Below are positions 55,963 through 64,000 of a stretch of DNA of 64,000 nt, piece by piece. Position numbers and translations under genes: made by a program. The DNA comes from Actinomycetospora lutea. GTDB lineage: Bacteria > Actinomycetota > Actinomycetes > Mycobacteriales > Pseudonocardiaceae. Each line of letters begins with the position of its first letter. Within the stretch, counting starts at the first letter, position 1. Under the pieces are notes generated by a model, which saw only the letters and a list, made by a program, of their open reading frames with translations, was not told where the DNA came from and ran no database searches. The stretch covers positions 1 through 64,000 of the forward strand of contig NZ_JAQZAL010000018.1 in NCBI RefSeq assembly GCF_028737205.1, read 5' to 3'.

Positions 55963-56396
55963 CCGACCCGATCTCCGAGATCCACGTCCTGCTCGTCGAG
56001 GACGACCCCGGCGACGTGCTCATGACCCAGGAGGCGTTCGAGCACCACAAGCTGCGCAACCAGCTGCACGTCGCCGCCGACGGCGTCGAGGCGCTGGCGT
56101 TCCTGCGCGGCGAGGGCGAGTACGCCGACGCCCCACGCCCCGGGCTGATCCTGCTCGACCTCAACCTGCCGCGGAAGGACGGCCGCGAGGTGCTCGAGGA
56201 GGTCAAGAACGACGAGTCGCTGCGCAGCATCCCGGTGGTCGTGCTGACCACCTCGCAGGCCGAGGAGGACATCCTGCGCAGCTACAACCTCCACGCCAAC
56301 GCCTACGTCGCCAAGCCGGTCGACTTCGAGCGGTTCATCGAGGTCATCCGCCAGATCGACGACTTCTTCGTCTCGGTGGTGAAGCTGCCGCGGTGA
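55959..56396 (+). CDS. Single-domain response regulator (Rcp1-like)
   Basis: 145-residue stand-alone receiver: [20 protein letters not shown], acceptor Asp in [40 protein letters not shown] and [13 protein letters not shown] with the Lys. This subtype accompanies phytochrome-class kinases such as the one encoded upstream, which it overlaps by 4 nt. It has no output domain, so it acts by protein contact or as a phosphate sink. Overlaps threonine aldolase by 4 nt. Confidence 0.93.
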   Translation: MTDPISEIHVLLVEDDPGDVLMTQEAFEHHKLRNQLHVAADGVEALAFLRGEGEYADAPRPGLILLDLNLPRKDGREVLEEVKNDESLRSIPVVVLTTSQAEEDILRSYNLHANAYVAKPVDFERFIEVIRQIDDFFVSVVKLPR

Positions 56397-57418
56397 GCGA
56401 GTCCATCGACCTGCGCTCCGACACCGTCACCCGGCCCTCGCCGGCGATGCGCGAGGCCATGGCGAGCGCCGACGTCGGCGACGACGTCCTCGACGGCGAC
56501 CCCACCCTCGCGGCACTGCAGGACCGCGTCGCCGACATCCTCGGCGTCGAGGCCGCGCTCTGGACGCCGACGGGGTGCATGGCCAACACCATCGCCCTGA
56601 TGCACCACCTGACACGCGGTGACCGGTTCCTCGCGCCCGTGGGCGCGCACGTGCTCGAGGCGGAGCTGGGCACGGCCGCGTGGCTCGCGGGCGGGCTGCC
56701 CGCGCCGCTGACCCACGACGCCGGCCCGGGGCGGCCGACGCCGGCGGCGGTGCTGGCGGCCGCGGGGACGGCGGGCCCGTACTTCGGGCTGCGCACCTCG
56801 CTGCTGTGCCTGGAGAACACGCACAACGGGGCCGGCGGGGCCGTGACCCCGGTCGACGAGCACCGCGCCCTGGTCGCCGCCGCGCGCGACGCGGGGCTGG
56901 CGATCCACCTCGACGGCGCCCGGATCTGGCACGCGGCGTCGGCGCTCGGGGTCCCGGTCGCGTCGCTGGCGGCGGGCGTGGACACCGTCAGCGTGTGCCT
57001 CTCCAAGGGGCTCGGCGCGCCGATGGGGTCGGTGGTCGCCGGGTCGGCGGCGTTCGTCGAGGGCGCCTGGCGGCTGCGCAAGATGCTCGGCGGCGGCGTG
57101 CGCCAGGGCGGCGTGGTCGGCGCGGCCGGGCTCGTGGCACTCGACCAGGCGGGCGACCTCGCCGGCGACCACGCCCGTGCCGCCCGGCTGGCGTCCGGTC
57201 TGCAGGAGCTCGGCTGGCCGGTGATCGCCCCGGACACGAACATCGTCCTCGTCCCGACGTCCGCGCCGGCCCCGCTCGTGGCGTCGCTACTCGAGGCCGA
57301 CGTGCGCGCGGTGCCCTTCGGCCCCGGCGTGCGCTTCGTGACCCACCGCGACATCGACGACGACATGATCGCGACGGTCCTCGACCGCGCCGCGACCGTC
57401 CCCGCGCCGGCCCCGTAG
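56393..57418 (+). CDS. ltaE: Low-specificity L-threonine aldolase
   Basis: PLP fold-type I enzyme splitting threonine to glycine and acetaldehyde. 341 residues: [63 protein letters not shown] and the PLP lysine in [16 protein letters not shown]. It overlaps the receiver gene by 4 nt (GTGA), so a metabolic gene shares a signalling operon; whether this has meaning is unknown. Confidence 0.93.
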   Translation: MSESIDLRSDTVTRPSPAMREAMASADVGDDVLDGDPTLAALQDRVADILGVEAALWTPTGCMANTIALMHHLTRGDRFLAPVGAHVLEAELGTAAWLAGGLPAPLTHDAGPGRPTPAAVLAAAGTAGPYFGLRTSLLCLENTHNGAGGAVTPVDEHRALVAAARDAGLAIHLDGARIWHAASALGVPVASLAAGVDTVSVCLSKGLGAPMGSVVAGSAAFVEGAWRLRKMLGGGVRQGGVVGAAGLVALDQAGDLAGDHARAARLASGLQELGWPVIAPDTNIVLVPTSAPAPLVASLLEADVRAVPFGPGVRFVTHRDIDDDMIATVLDRAATVPAPAP

Positions 57419-57505
57419 GGCTGCCCGCGGTACGAGCGATGCGGCATCGCTGGCATGTGACGCCAGGATCGCCACACGCTCGTCGGCGCGACACGCCGAG
57501 GACCG

Positions 57506-58291
57506 TCAGCCCGGCGCGGACTCGGTCGGGCGGTCGGGCGCGGACTCGAGGTCGTCGAGCCGCCGGCGCAGGTCGCGCAGCTCGGCGAGCAGTTCGGCGT
57601 GGCGCAGGTCCGCCGGGTCGGCGCGGGGCGGCGCGGCGACGGCCTCCGAGGCATCGCGGGCGCCGACCTGCTCGAGGAACCACGTCGCGATCGCGGCGGT
57701 CACGGTGCCGAGGACGGCGATCCCGGCGAGCATGAGACCGGCCGCGACGAGGCGGCCCTCGGTCGTCACCGGGGAGAGGTCGCCGTAGCCGACGGTCGTG
57801 ATCGTCGTCAGCACCCACCACAGCGCGTCGCCGAAGGTCAGGATCGACGCCTCGGGCGCGTCGCGCTCGGCCTCGAACACCCCGAGCGCGGCGACCACGC
57901 TGAGCAGGGTGATCGAGACGATCAGGTAGCTGCCGACCCGGCCGCGGAAGTCGTCGCGCAGCACCCGCCCGAGGATCGAGATCGCGGCCACGAGGCGCAG
58001 CAGGCGCAGGAAGCGGAAGAACGGCGCCAGGACCACGAGCAGGTCGAGCGGGTGCCGGATGATGAACCGCCCCTTGCGTCGCGCCAGCACGATCCGCACG
58101 GCGTAGTCGACGACGAAGACCGCCCACAGCGCCCAGAGCGCGGCGTCCAGCCACCACCACGACACCTGTCCCGGCCGGGTCGCGAGCACCTGGACGGCGT
58201 AGACGACGAGGTAGAGCACCGCCAGGCCGGTCAGCGGGTAGTCGGTACGGCGCTCCCAGGCCTCCAGCCGTGCCTCGTCGTCCGGTCCCAT
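57506..58291 (-). CDS. Voltage-gated-type potassium channel
   Basis: 261 residues with four to six membrane helices and the K+ selectivity filter TTVGYGDLSPVTTEGR. An S4-like charged segment FFRFLRLLRLVAAI precedes the pore, and a coiled coil (HAELLAELRDLRRRLDDLES) ends the protein, likely a tetramerisation helix. ATG 58291 preferred; GTG 58297 is also in frame. Divergent arrangement is absent: the next gene upstream (58311) reads the same way with about 20 nt between. Confidence 0.9.
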   Translation of the reverse strand: MGPDDEARLEAWERRTDYPLTGLAVLYLVVYAVQVLATRPGQVSWWWLDAALWALWAVFVVDYAVRIVLARRKGRFIIRHPLDLLVVLAPFFRFLRLLRLVAAISILGRVLRDDFRGRVGSYLIVSITLLSVVAALGVFEAERDAPEASILTFGDALWWVLTTITTVGYGDLSPVTTEGRLVAAGLMLAGIAVLGTVTAAIATWFLEQVGARDASEAVAAPPRADPADLRHAELLAELRDLRRRLDDLESAPDRPTESAPG

Positions 58292-58310
58292 GGCCACGGA
58301 GAGTAGGCGT

Positions 58311-59492
58311 CTAGAGCGTCGGGAACCAGCGTCCGAGTCGACCGATGCCCTCGCGCACGTCGGCGGTCGCGCCGGCGAAGGACAGGCGGATCCAGGAGTG
58401 GCCGTCGATCGGGTCGAAGTCGATGCCCGGGGCCACGGCGACGCCGGTCTCGGCGAGCATCCGCTGCCCGAACGCCAGGGTGTCGTCGGTGAGGTGGGCG
58501 ACGTCGGCGTAGACGTAGAACGCCCCGTCGGCGGGCGCGAGACGGGTGACGCCCAGGTCCGGCAGGCCCTCGAGCAGCAGCCGGCGGTTGTGGGCGTAAC
58601 GCTCGACGTGCCCGTCCGCCTCCGCGAGCGACGCCGGGGTGAACGCGCCCAGCGCCGCGTACTGCGCGGGCACGGGCGGGCAGACGGTGAAGTTGCCCGC
58701 GACCACGTCCACGGCCCGGCGCAGCCGTTCGGGCACGAGCAGCCAGCCCAGCCGCCAGCCGGTCATCGACCAGTACTTGGAGAACGACGTCACGACGATG
58801 GCCTCGCGCGACGTGCTCCAGGCGCTCGCGGTCGGCGGGGCGTCCCCGTACTCGATGCCGTGGTAGATCTCGTCGCTGATCAGCTGGACGCCGTGCTCCT
58901 CGCACCACCGGGCGAGCGCCGCCAGCTCGTCGGGCTCGATGACGCTGCCGGTCGGGTTGGCCGGGCTCGCGACGACGACGCCCTTGGGCACGCGGTCGAG
59001 CTCCTCGAGCATCGCGACGGTCGGCTGGAAGCGGGTCTCCTCGCCGCACGGCAGCTCGACGACGTCGCAGCCCAGCGCCGCGAGGATGTTGCGGTAGCAG
59101 GGGTAGCCGGGCCGGGCGAGCACGACCGTGTCGCCGACGTCGAACGCGGCGAGGAAGGCGAGCAGGAACCCGCCCGATCCGCCCGTGGTGACCACGACGT
59201 CCTCGCGGCGCACCGTGTCGTCGCCGTAGCGGGTCCGGTGGTGCGCGGCGATCGCGTCGCGGAGCTCGACGGTGCCGAGCGAGCTGGAGTAGCCGAGGAT
59301 CTGCTCGTCCAGGGCCCGCGCGGCCGCGGCGCGGACGTCGACCGGCGCCGGGGTCGACGGCTGGCCCGCGGAGAGGTTGACGAGGTCGCCGTGCGTCCGC
59401 GCGCGCTCCCCCGCCGCCGCCCAGACGTCCATCACGTGGAACGGGGGGACCGTCGCCCGCACCGCCGGTCCAAGGCGCGCCAGAGTCGTCAC
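58311..59492 (-). CDS. Class I/II PLP aminotransferase
   Basis: 393 residues from GTG 59492. LVNLSAGQPSTPAPVDVRAA, YSSSLGTVELRDAIAAHH, VVTTGGSGGFLLAFLAAF, ASPANPTGSVI, ISDEIYHGIEY and the PLP lysine in TSFSKYWSMTGWRLGWLLVP place it in the aspartate-aminotransferase family used for aromatic or branched-chain amino acids or alanine. Substrate not decidable. About 26 nt behind the transglycosylase gene. Confidence 0.92.
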   Translation of the reverse strand: MTTLARLGPAVRATVPPFHVMDVWAAAGERARTHGDLVNLSAGQPSTPAPVDVRAAAARALDEQILGYSSSLGTVELRDAIAAHHRTRYGDDTVRREDVVVTTGGSGGFLLAFLAAFDVGDTVVLARPGYPCYRNILAALGCDVVELPCGEETRFQPTVAMLEELDRVPKGVVVASPANPTGSVIEPDELAALARWCEEHGVQLISDEIYHGIEYGDAPPTASAWSTSREAIVVTSFSKYWSMTGWRLGWLLVPERLRRAVDVVAGNFTVCPPVPAQYAALGAFTPASLAEADGHVERYAHNRRLLLEGLPDLGVTRLAPADGAFYVYADVAHLTDDTLAFGQRMLAETGVAVAPGIDFDPIDGHSWIRLSFAGATADVREGIGRLGRWFPTL

Positions 59493-59517
59493 CCGGCCAC
59501 CCTGACACGGCGCCCGG

Positions 59518-60594
59518 TCAGTAGCCGACGTAGGCGTCGCCGCGGGCCTCGGCCTGTACGCCCGGCACCTGGGACACCGAGCCGTAGCGGTCGATCGCGT
59601 ACCGGACGCCGGCGATGATGTTGTCGATCGGGTTCCGGATGTCGTCGTGGCCCGGGAGCTTGTGGGCGTCGAACGTCGGCCCGATCGTCTGCATCAGGCC
59701 CTGCGACGGCGTGCCCTTCGCGGCGTTGGAGTCCCAGTCGTTCACCGCGTTCGGGTCGCCGCCGGACTCGCGCTCGATGATCGTCGCGATCGCGGCCGGG
59801 TCCATCTTCTCCGGCGGGACCCCGGTGGCCGCCAGGATGGCCGTCGCCTGACGGATCCAGTCGCCGACCTCGCCCGGCGGGACCACGCCCGAGGCAACGA
59901 CCGGCGCGCCGGAACCCGTCGGGGCATCGCTGCCCCTCCCCGAGCTGCTTCCGGGGCCGGCGGTCGCTGCGTCGGCGGGGTGCCGGGGCGGCGAGGTGCC
60001 GGGCGGCGGGGCCATCACCTCGGCGTCGGGACCCGCGAGCGCGCCGAACGCGCCGATCTCGTCGGCGACCCCGCGCAGGCGCCCGGCCGCGGCGGCGAGC
60101 TCCGCCTCGGCGCGCCGCACCGCGGCCCGCGCCGCCTCGGTCGGGCCGCGCACGGCGTCGCCGGCCATGCGGTCGGCGAGCTCGGGCGGGGCGTCCGGGG
60201 TGAGGGCCGCCCGGCGTGCGGCGCCCGCCAGCGCGAGGGCCTGCGCCGCCTGCTGGTCGACCTCGCGCTGCAGCCCCTCGAGCGTGGTGCCGATGCCCTC
60301 GAGCGTCGTCCCCGCCTCGGCGATCGCCCGGCGATCCTGCTCGCCGGCCGTCGCGAACGTCGCGACCCACGCGCCGAACGCCGCCGAGCCCGCGCCCTCC
60401 CAGCGTCCCTCGACCGCGGCCCGGCCCCGGTCCACCGCGCGCACCGAGCCCTCGACGCCGTCGCCGACCGCCAGCACCTGCGCCGCCGCGGCCCGGACCG
60501 CACCCGGATCGACGGTGCGCAGACGGGCGGCGATCGCGGCGAGCTCCGCGGCCGCGGGCTCCCCGGCGAGCTGGCCCTCGACGTCGCCCGGCAC
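59518..60594 (-). CDS. WXG-like secreted protein with SLT lytic transglycosylase domain (copy 1)
   Basis: 358 residues. The N-terminal half (about 10-180) is a helical WXG100/LXG-like module with a W-x-G turn (VEGRWEGAGSAAFGAW) and no Sec signal, as in type VII secretion substrates. A Pro/Ser linker leads to an SLT domain (about 250-350): IRQATAILAATGVPPEKMDP, catalytic Glu in TIIERESGGDPNAVNDWDS, GLMQTIGPTFDAHKLPG and DNIIAGVRYAIDRYGSVS. It should cleave peptidoglycan glycan strands. Preceded by a small helical partner gene, and paralogous to the copy at 60960. Confidence 0.88.
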   Translation of the reverse strand: MPGDVEGQLAGEPAAAELAAIAARLRTVDPGAVRAAAAQVLAVGDGVEGSVRAVDRGRAAVEGRWEGAGSAAFGAWVATFATAGEQDRRAIAEAGTTLEGIGTTLEGLQREVDQQAAQALALAGAARRAALTPDAPPELADRMAGDAVRGPTEAARAAVRRAEAELAAAAGRLRGVADEIGAFGALAGPDAEVMAPPPGTSPPRHPADAATAGPGSSSGRGSDAPTGSGAPVVASGVVPPGEVGDWIRQATAILAATGVPPEKMDPAAIATIIERESGGDPNAVNDWDSNAAKGTPSQGLMQTIGPTFDAHKLPGHDDIRNPIDNIIAGVRYAIDRYGSVSQVPGVQAEARGDAYVGY

Positions 60595-60597
60595 GGC

Positions 60598-60903
60598 TCA
60601 GGTCCCGCCCGCCGTGAGGGAGCGGGCGGCGAAGCGGTCGGTCTCCTGCATCACGCGCATCGTCGCGTCGAGCGCCCGGTCGGCCTCGCCGAGACGGGCG
60701 CCCGCGGACTCGAGGTCGCCGACCAGCGCCTTGTGCAGCGCCACGACCGCGTCGGCGAGCGCCGCCGATGCCGCCAGCGCGCCGAAGTCCGGCGTCGGGG
60801 TCGCCGCGAGGCGGTCGGCGAGGCCCGGCATCCGGGCCGACTCGCCCGCGACGGCCGTGCGTGCCTCCTCCAGCGCGCGGACGTGGAGATCGAGGTCGGC
60901 CAT
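60598..60903 (-). CDS. Small helical ESX-associated (EspC-like) protein, copy 1
   Basis: 101 residues, ATG 60903. Two long helices with ADLDLHVRALEEARTAVAGE, MPGLADRLAATPTPDFGALA and ALDATMRVMQETDRFAARSL: the layout of DUF2580/EspC-type partners of WXG proteins. It ends 3 nt before the transglycosylase start, so the two are co-translated and probably secreted as a helical pair. Paralogous to the gene at 62662. Confidence 0.8.
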   Translation of the reverse strand: MADLDLHVRALEEARTAVAGESARMPGLADRLAATPTPDFGALAASAALADAVVALHKALVGDLESAGARLGEADRALDATMRVMQETDRFAARSLTAGGT

Positions 60904-60959
60904 GTCCGGAACGGTAGGCGCGGACGCGCCGGCGCACGTGCCGTTCGGGAGAACCCGCG

Positions 60960-62657
60960 TCAGTAGCCGACGTAGGAGTCGCCACGGGCCACGGCCTCGA
61001 CGCCGGGCACCTCCGACACCGAGCCGTACCGGGCGATCGCGTACCGGACCCCGGCGAGAATGTTGTCGACCGGATCGGTGATCTCCCCGTGCCCGTCGAG
61101 CTTGTACGCGTCGAACGTCGGCCCGATGGTCTGCATCAGCCCCTGCGACGGCGTGCCCTTGTCGGCGTTCGAGTCCCAGTTGTTGATCGCCTCGGGGTCG
61201 CCGCCGGACTCGTGGTCGATGATCGTGGCGATGTCGTCGGGGTCCATCTTGTCCACCGGCACGCCCTCGGCCTGCAGGATCGCCATGGCCTCGCGGATCC
61301 AGTCGCCGACCTGGCCCTTCGGGCCGCCCGCCGGGGGAGCCGGGGTCGCCGGGGTCGGAGCCGCGCCCGTCGTGTCTCCGCTGCCGGTCGATGCGCTCGT
61401 CACCGCTCCGCCCTCCGGGTCGCTGTCACGGGCGTCGTCGTCGGGTGGGTCGTCGTCGGGTGGGTCGTCGTCGCTGGACGGGTCACCCGCGCCGGACGCC
61501 TCGGAAACCGAGGCATCGTCCTGAGCCGACCCGCTCTCGACCTCGCTCTCGTCCCGGTCCGCCGCGGGCCCGGTGTCGCCCTCCTCCGTCGAATCGTCTC
61601 CGTCGGACGCTTCGGAGTCCGGAGCATCGTCCAGGTCCGCCGACGTGCCAGTGAACCCGTCATCGCCGGCGGCCGAGCCACCCTCGTCGGACGCTGCGAC
61701 ATCCGAAGCGTCACCGCCACCGGACCCGGCGGCACCGTCCAGGTCGGCCGACGTCCCGGTGAATCCGTCATCGCCGGTGGCCGAGCCATCCTCGTCGGAC
61801 GCTGCGACATCCGAAGAATCTCCGCCGGCGGACTCGGACCCACCGGCGCCGTCCGAGGTCGAGTCGTCCCGGTCCGCTGCGTCGGACACCGGAGCGTCGC
61901 CACCCGACGGGTTCCCGCACCCGCCGGCCGGCGACGAGTCGAGCGACGACGTGTCCGTGACGTCGCCGGACCCCGCCCTCGCGAGATCGATCCCCTGGGC
62001 CCCGCCGGAGGCCGGGACCGTGGCGGCCGGTCCGGTACCGGACCCACCGAGGGGGCCGGCACCGGCGGGCGGGGCGACCGGGCGCACGTCCGGGGACGGG
62101 AGACGCGAGAACGCGGACAGCTCCCCCGCGAGCTCGCGCACGGCCACCGCGGCGTCGCCGAGGAGCGTCTCGGCCCGGACGACGGCGGCGCGCGCGGCGG
62201 CGGTCGGCTCGGCCAGGGCGCGGGCGACGTGGTGGTCGGCGAACGGGGCCCGCGCGGGGTCGGCAAGAGCCTCCGCCCGCGCACGCCGGGACGCGTCGAG
62301 CGCCCGGGACACGTGGCCGTCGACCTCGCGCCGCATGCCCGCGAGCTCCTGGCCGGCGCGGTCGATGCGCGCCCGGATGCGGCCGGTCGCGTCGAGGGTC
62401 CGCACCCCGGCGGCGCCGACGTCGCCGAGGTAGCCGGCCAGCGCGTCGGCACCTCGCCCTTGCCAGGCGGCGCGGATGTCGTCGCCGTGGCGGCCGAGCG
62501 TGCGCAGCGAGTCGTCGACGCCCTCGGCCATCGCCGCGAGCCCGCGTCCCATCTCGAGCAGGCCCTCCGGGTCCACCCGCTGGGCACGGGCGACCAGCGC
62601 GCTGAGCTCCTGCCCGCCCGGCTGCGCGGCGAGCTCGCCGACGGCGTCGAACGCCAT
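60960..62657 (-). CDS. WXG-like secreted protein with SLT lytic transglycosylase domain (copy 2)
   Basis: 565 residues with the same order as copy 1: WXG-type helical module (about 1-185) with DIRAAWQGRGADALAGYLGD, a linker, then an SLT domain (about 455-565) with TIIDHESGGDPEAINNWDSN and GLMQTIGPTFDAYKLDGHGE. The linker (about 190-450) is much longer and very acidic, Asp/Ser/Gly-rich, containing two copies of a 36-residue unit. The SLT domains of the two copies are nearly collinear through the shared end ARGDSYVGY / ARGDAYVGY. Confidence 0.88.
   Translation of the reverse strand: MAFDAVGELAAQPGGQELSALVARAQRVDPEGLLEMGRGLAAMAEGVDDSLRTLGRHGDDIRAAWQGRGADALAGYLGDVGAAGVRTLDATGRIRARIDRAGQELAGMRREVDGHVSRALDASRRARAEALADPARAPFADHHVARALAEPTAAARAAVVRAETLLGDAAVAVRELAGELSAFSRLPSPDVRPVAPPAGAGPLGGSGTGPAATVPASGGAQGIDLARAGSGDVTDTSSLDSSPAGGCGNPSGGDAPVSDAADRDDSTSDGAGGSESAGGDSSDVAASDEDGSATGDDGFTGTSADLDGAAGSGGGDASDVAASDEGGSAAGDDGFTGTSADLDDAPDSEASDGDDSTEEGDTGPAADRDESEVESGSAQDDASVSEASGAGDPSSDDDPPDDDPPDDDARDSDPEGGAVTSASTGSGDTTGAAPTPATPAPPAGGPKGQVGDWIREAMAILQAEGVPVDKMDPDDIATIIDHESGGDPEAINNWDSNADKGTPSQGLMQTIGPTFDAYKLDGHGEITDPVDNILAGVRYAIARYGSVSEVPGVEAVARGDSYVGY
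61629..61828 (-). repeat. 108-bp internal tandem repeat in the SLT copy 2 linker
   Basis: Two tandem copies with a 108-bp period (61629-61736 and 61737 to about 61828) encode 36-residue units starting near TSADLD and containing SDVAASDE and DDGFTG. Differences are few, implying a recent or homogenised duplication. Confidence 0.85.
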
Positions 62658-62661
62658 GCCC

Positions 62662-62958
62662 TCAGGCCGCGGCCAGCGACGACGCCGCGTCGCGGTCGGC
62701 CGACGACACCGCCGTCAGGGCCGCGTCGAGGGCGCGGTCGACACCGTCGAGACGCGACCCCGCCGCCCCGAGCTCGGCGTCGAGCGCCCGCACGACCTCG
62801 TCCAGCGCGCCGACCATCGCCCCGGCCGCGGTCAGGTCGCCGAGTCCGGCGCGCGGCACCGTGACCCGGTCGATCATCGCCGGGAGGCGTCGCGCCTCCG
62901 CGGAGACGCCGGCGCGCGCCTGCTCGACGGCCGCCGGGCGCAGGACGAGGTCGGGCAT
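62662..62958 (-). CDS. Small helical ESX-associated (EspC-like) protein, copy 2
   Basis: 98 residues, ATG 62958; the frame open to 63030 is not protein-like. PDLVLRPAAVEQARAGVSAE, ARRLPAMIDRVTVPRAGLGD and SRLDGVDRALDAALTAV give the same two-helix pattern as the 60598 gene. It ends 4 nt before SLT copy 2. It is the first gene of the four-gene run 62958-59518. Confidence 0.8.
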   Translation of the reverse strand: MPDLVLRPAAVEQARAGVSAEARRLPAMIDRVTVPRAGLGDLTAAGAMVGALDEVVRALDAELGAAGSRLDGVDRALDAALTAVSSADRDAASSLAAA

Positions 62959-63007
62959 GCGCGGAGAGTAGGTCGACGCCCCGCGCCGATGGGGCGCTTT
63001 CGGAGAA

Positions 63008-64000
63008 TCAGGCGCGCACCGGCATGGCAACCCGTCCGGCGGCGGCGTCGCGGGCGATGTCGGTGCGGTGGTGGCCGCCGGGAAGGTGCACGGCGGCGAG
63101 GCGCTCGTAGGCGTCGGCGCGGGCGGCGTCGAGGTCGGCGCCGGTCCCGACGACCGACAGGACCCGCCCGCCGCTCGAGACCACGGCGCCGTCGTCGCGG
63201 CGCCGGGTGCCCGCGTGCAGGACGTTCGGGTCGTCGGCGCCGCGGATCACGTCGCCGGTCCGCACCGTGCCGGGGTAGCCCTCGGCGGCGACGACGACGG
63301 TGACGGCGGCGCCGTCCGACCAGGTCGGGGCGGGTTCGTCGGCGAGGCGCCCGTGCGCGGCCGCGGCGAGCAGCGAGGCCGCCGAGCTGCGCAGCAGGGC
63401 CAGCACGACCTGCGTCTCGGGGTCGCCGAAGCGGCAGTTGAACTCGATCACCTGCGGGCCGGACGACGTGAGGGCGAGCCCCGCGTAGAGCAGGCCCGAG
63501 AACGGCGCGCCACGGGCGGCGAGCTCGGTGACGACCGGGACGACGATCCGCTCGACCACCTCGTCCACGAGTCCCGCGGACGCCCAGGGCAGCGGCGCGT
63601 AGGCGCCCATCCCGCCCGTGTTCGGGCCGGCGTCGTCGTCACCGAGGCGCTTGAAGTCCTGGGCCGGCAGCAGCGGGACCACGGTCGTGCCGTCGACGAC
63701 GCAGAACAATGACGCCTCGGGCCCGTCGAGGAACGACTCGAGCAGCACCGGGTGGCCGGCCTCGAGCACGGACGCGGCGTGGCGTCGGGCGGCCTCGAGG
63801 TCCTCGGTCACGAGCACGCCCTTGCCGGCGGCGAGCCCGTCGTCCTTGACCACCCACGGCGCCTCGAAGCGGGCGAGGGCGGCGTCGAGGCCGCCGGGGT
63901 TGTCGACCGACTCGCTGCGCGCGGTGGGCACTCCGGCGGCGGCCATGACGTCCTTCGCGAACGCCTTGGAGCCCTCGATGCGCGCCGCGGCCGCGGTCGG
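63008..64000 (-). CDS. purD: Phosphoribosylamine-glycine ligase PurD (5' end outside the window)
   Basis: Second step of purine synthesis, joining phosphoribosylamine and glycine with ATP. The visible 330 residues cover the ATP-grasp and C-terminal domains: [83 protein letters not shown]. The frame runs open through base 64000 (…[10 protein letters not shown]), so roughly the first 90 residues lie beyond the edge. It sits upstream of the secreted transglycosylase run with 49 nt between. Confidence 0.96.
   Translation of the reverse strand, partial: PTAAAARIEGSKAFAKDVMAAAGVPTARSESVDNPGGLDAALARFEAPWVVKDDGLAAGKGVLVTEDLEAARRHAASVLEAGHPVLLESFLDGPEASLFCVVDGTTVVPLLPAQDFKRLGDDDAGPNTGGMGAYAPLPWASAGLVDEVVERIVVPVVTELAARGAPFSGLLYAGLALTSSGPQVIEFNCRFGDPETQVVLALLRSSAASLLAAAAHGRLADEPAPTWSDGAAVTVVVAAEGYPGTVRTGDVIRGADDPNVLHAGTRRRDDGAVVSSGGRVLSVVGTGADLDAARADAYERLAAVHLPGGHHRTDIARDAAAGRVAMPVRA

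Overview
This is a high-GC actinobacterial chromosome segment, most like Pseudonocardia or another Pseudonocardiaceae genus. The evidence is mycothiol synthase, GlnR, LytR-CpsA-Psr and WXG-type secreted proteins, abundant GTG starts, several apparently leaderless genes, and a gene order matching the mycobacterial block from purD/purB/purC through purL, purF, purM, cysA2 and glnR-mshD to pst/phoU. The genus is an inference.

Region 1 (1-9.7 kb) is accessory DNA. It has lower GC, TTA codons, long gaps and decayed genes. It carries a membrane NACHT NTPase (278-2317), two small convergent genes beside it, a sigma-factor remnant, a SOUL haem-binding gene with a replaced 3' end, a secreted DUF4360 protein, an unknown gene and a 1,300 bp ISL3-type insertion with an 8 bp target duplication and a frameshifted transposase. 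An AIM24-like gene and tRNA-Lys(UUU) mark the return to the core genome.

Region 2 (10-19.4 kb) holds an ArsR-SRPBCC fusion behind a promoter with two inverted repeats, a PHP phosphoesterase, an MBL-fold/Rieske protein, dusB, an active-type diguanylate cyclase and an LCP cell-wall transferase.

Region 3 (19.4-31 kb) is a phosphate, nitrogen, thiol and sulfur block. phoU converges on pstSCAB, and phoU and pstS each have a PHO box 27 nt from the -10 element. glnR-mshD lies upstream. Divergently there is a thioredoxin-like gene, a Cys-containing leader peptide, cysA2-sseC, a nitrobindin and pxpBC.

Region 4 (30.7-38 kb) has two membrane/coiled-coil proteins, a Fur regulator, YgfZ, a threonine/serine dehydratase, an RsiG-type anti-sigma factor with two c-di-GMP motifs, and small conserved proteins (DUF3073, DUF2945).

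Region 5 (37.6-64 kb) is a dispersed purine cluster: purM, purF, purL, purQ, purS, purC, purB and purD, all on the minus strand. Interspersed are a PAS-GGDEF-EAL protein, a DUF574 methyltransferase, an SGNH hydrolase, a second MBL protein and a polysaccharide deacetylase-like gene carrying two copies of a dispersed repeat. A 4-nt-overlapping operon encodes an RR-PP2C phosphatase, a CHASE3-type histidine kinase, a stand-alone receiver and threonine aldolase. There is also a K+ channel, an aminotransferase, and a tandemly duplicated pair of small helical protein plus WXG/SLT lytic transglycosylase next to purD, which runs off the right edge.
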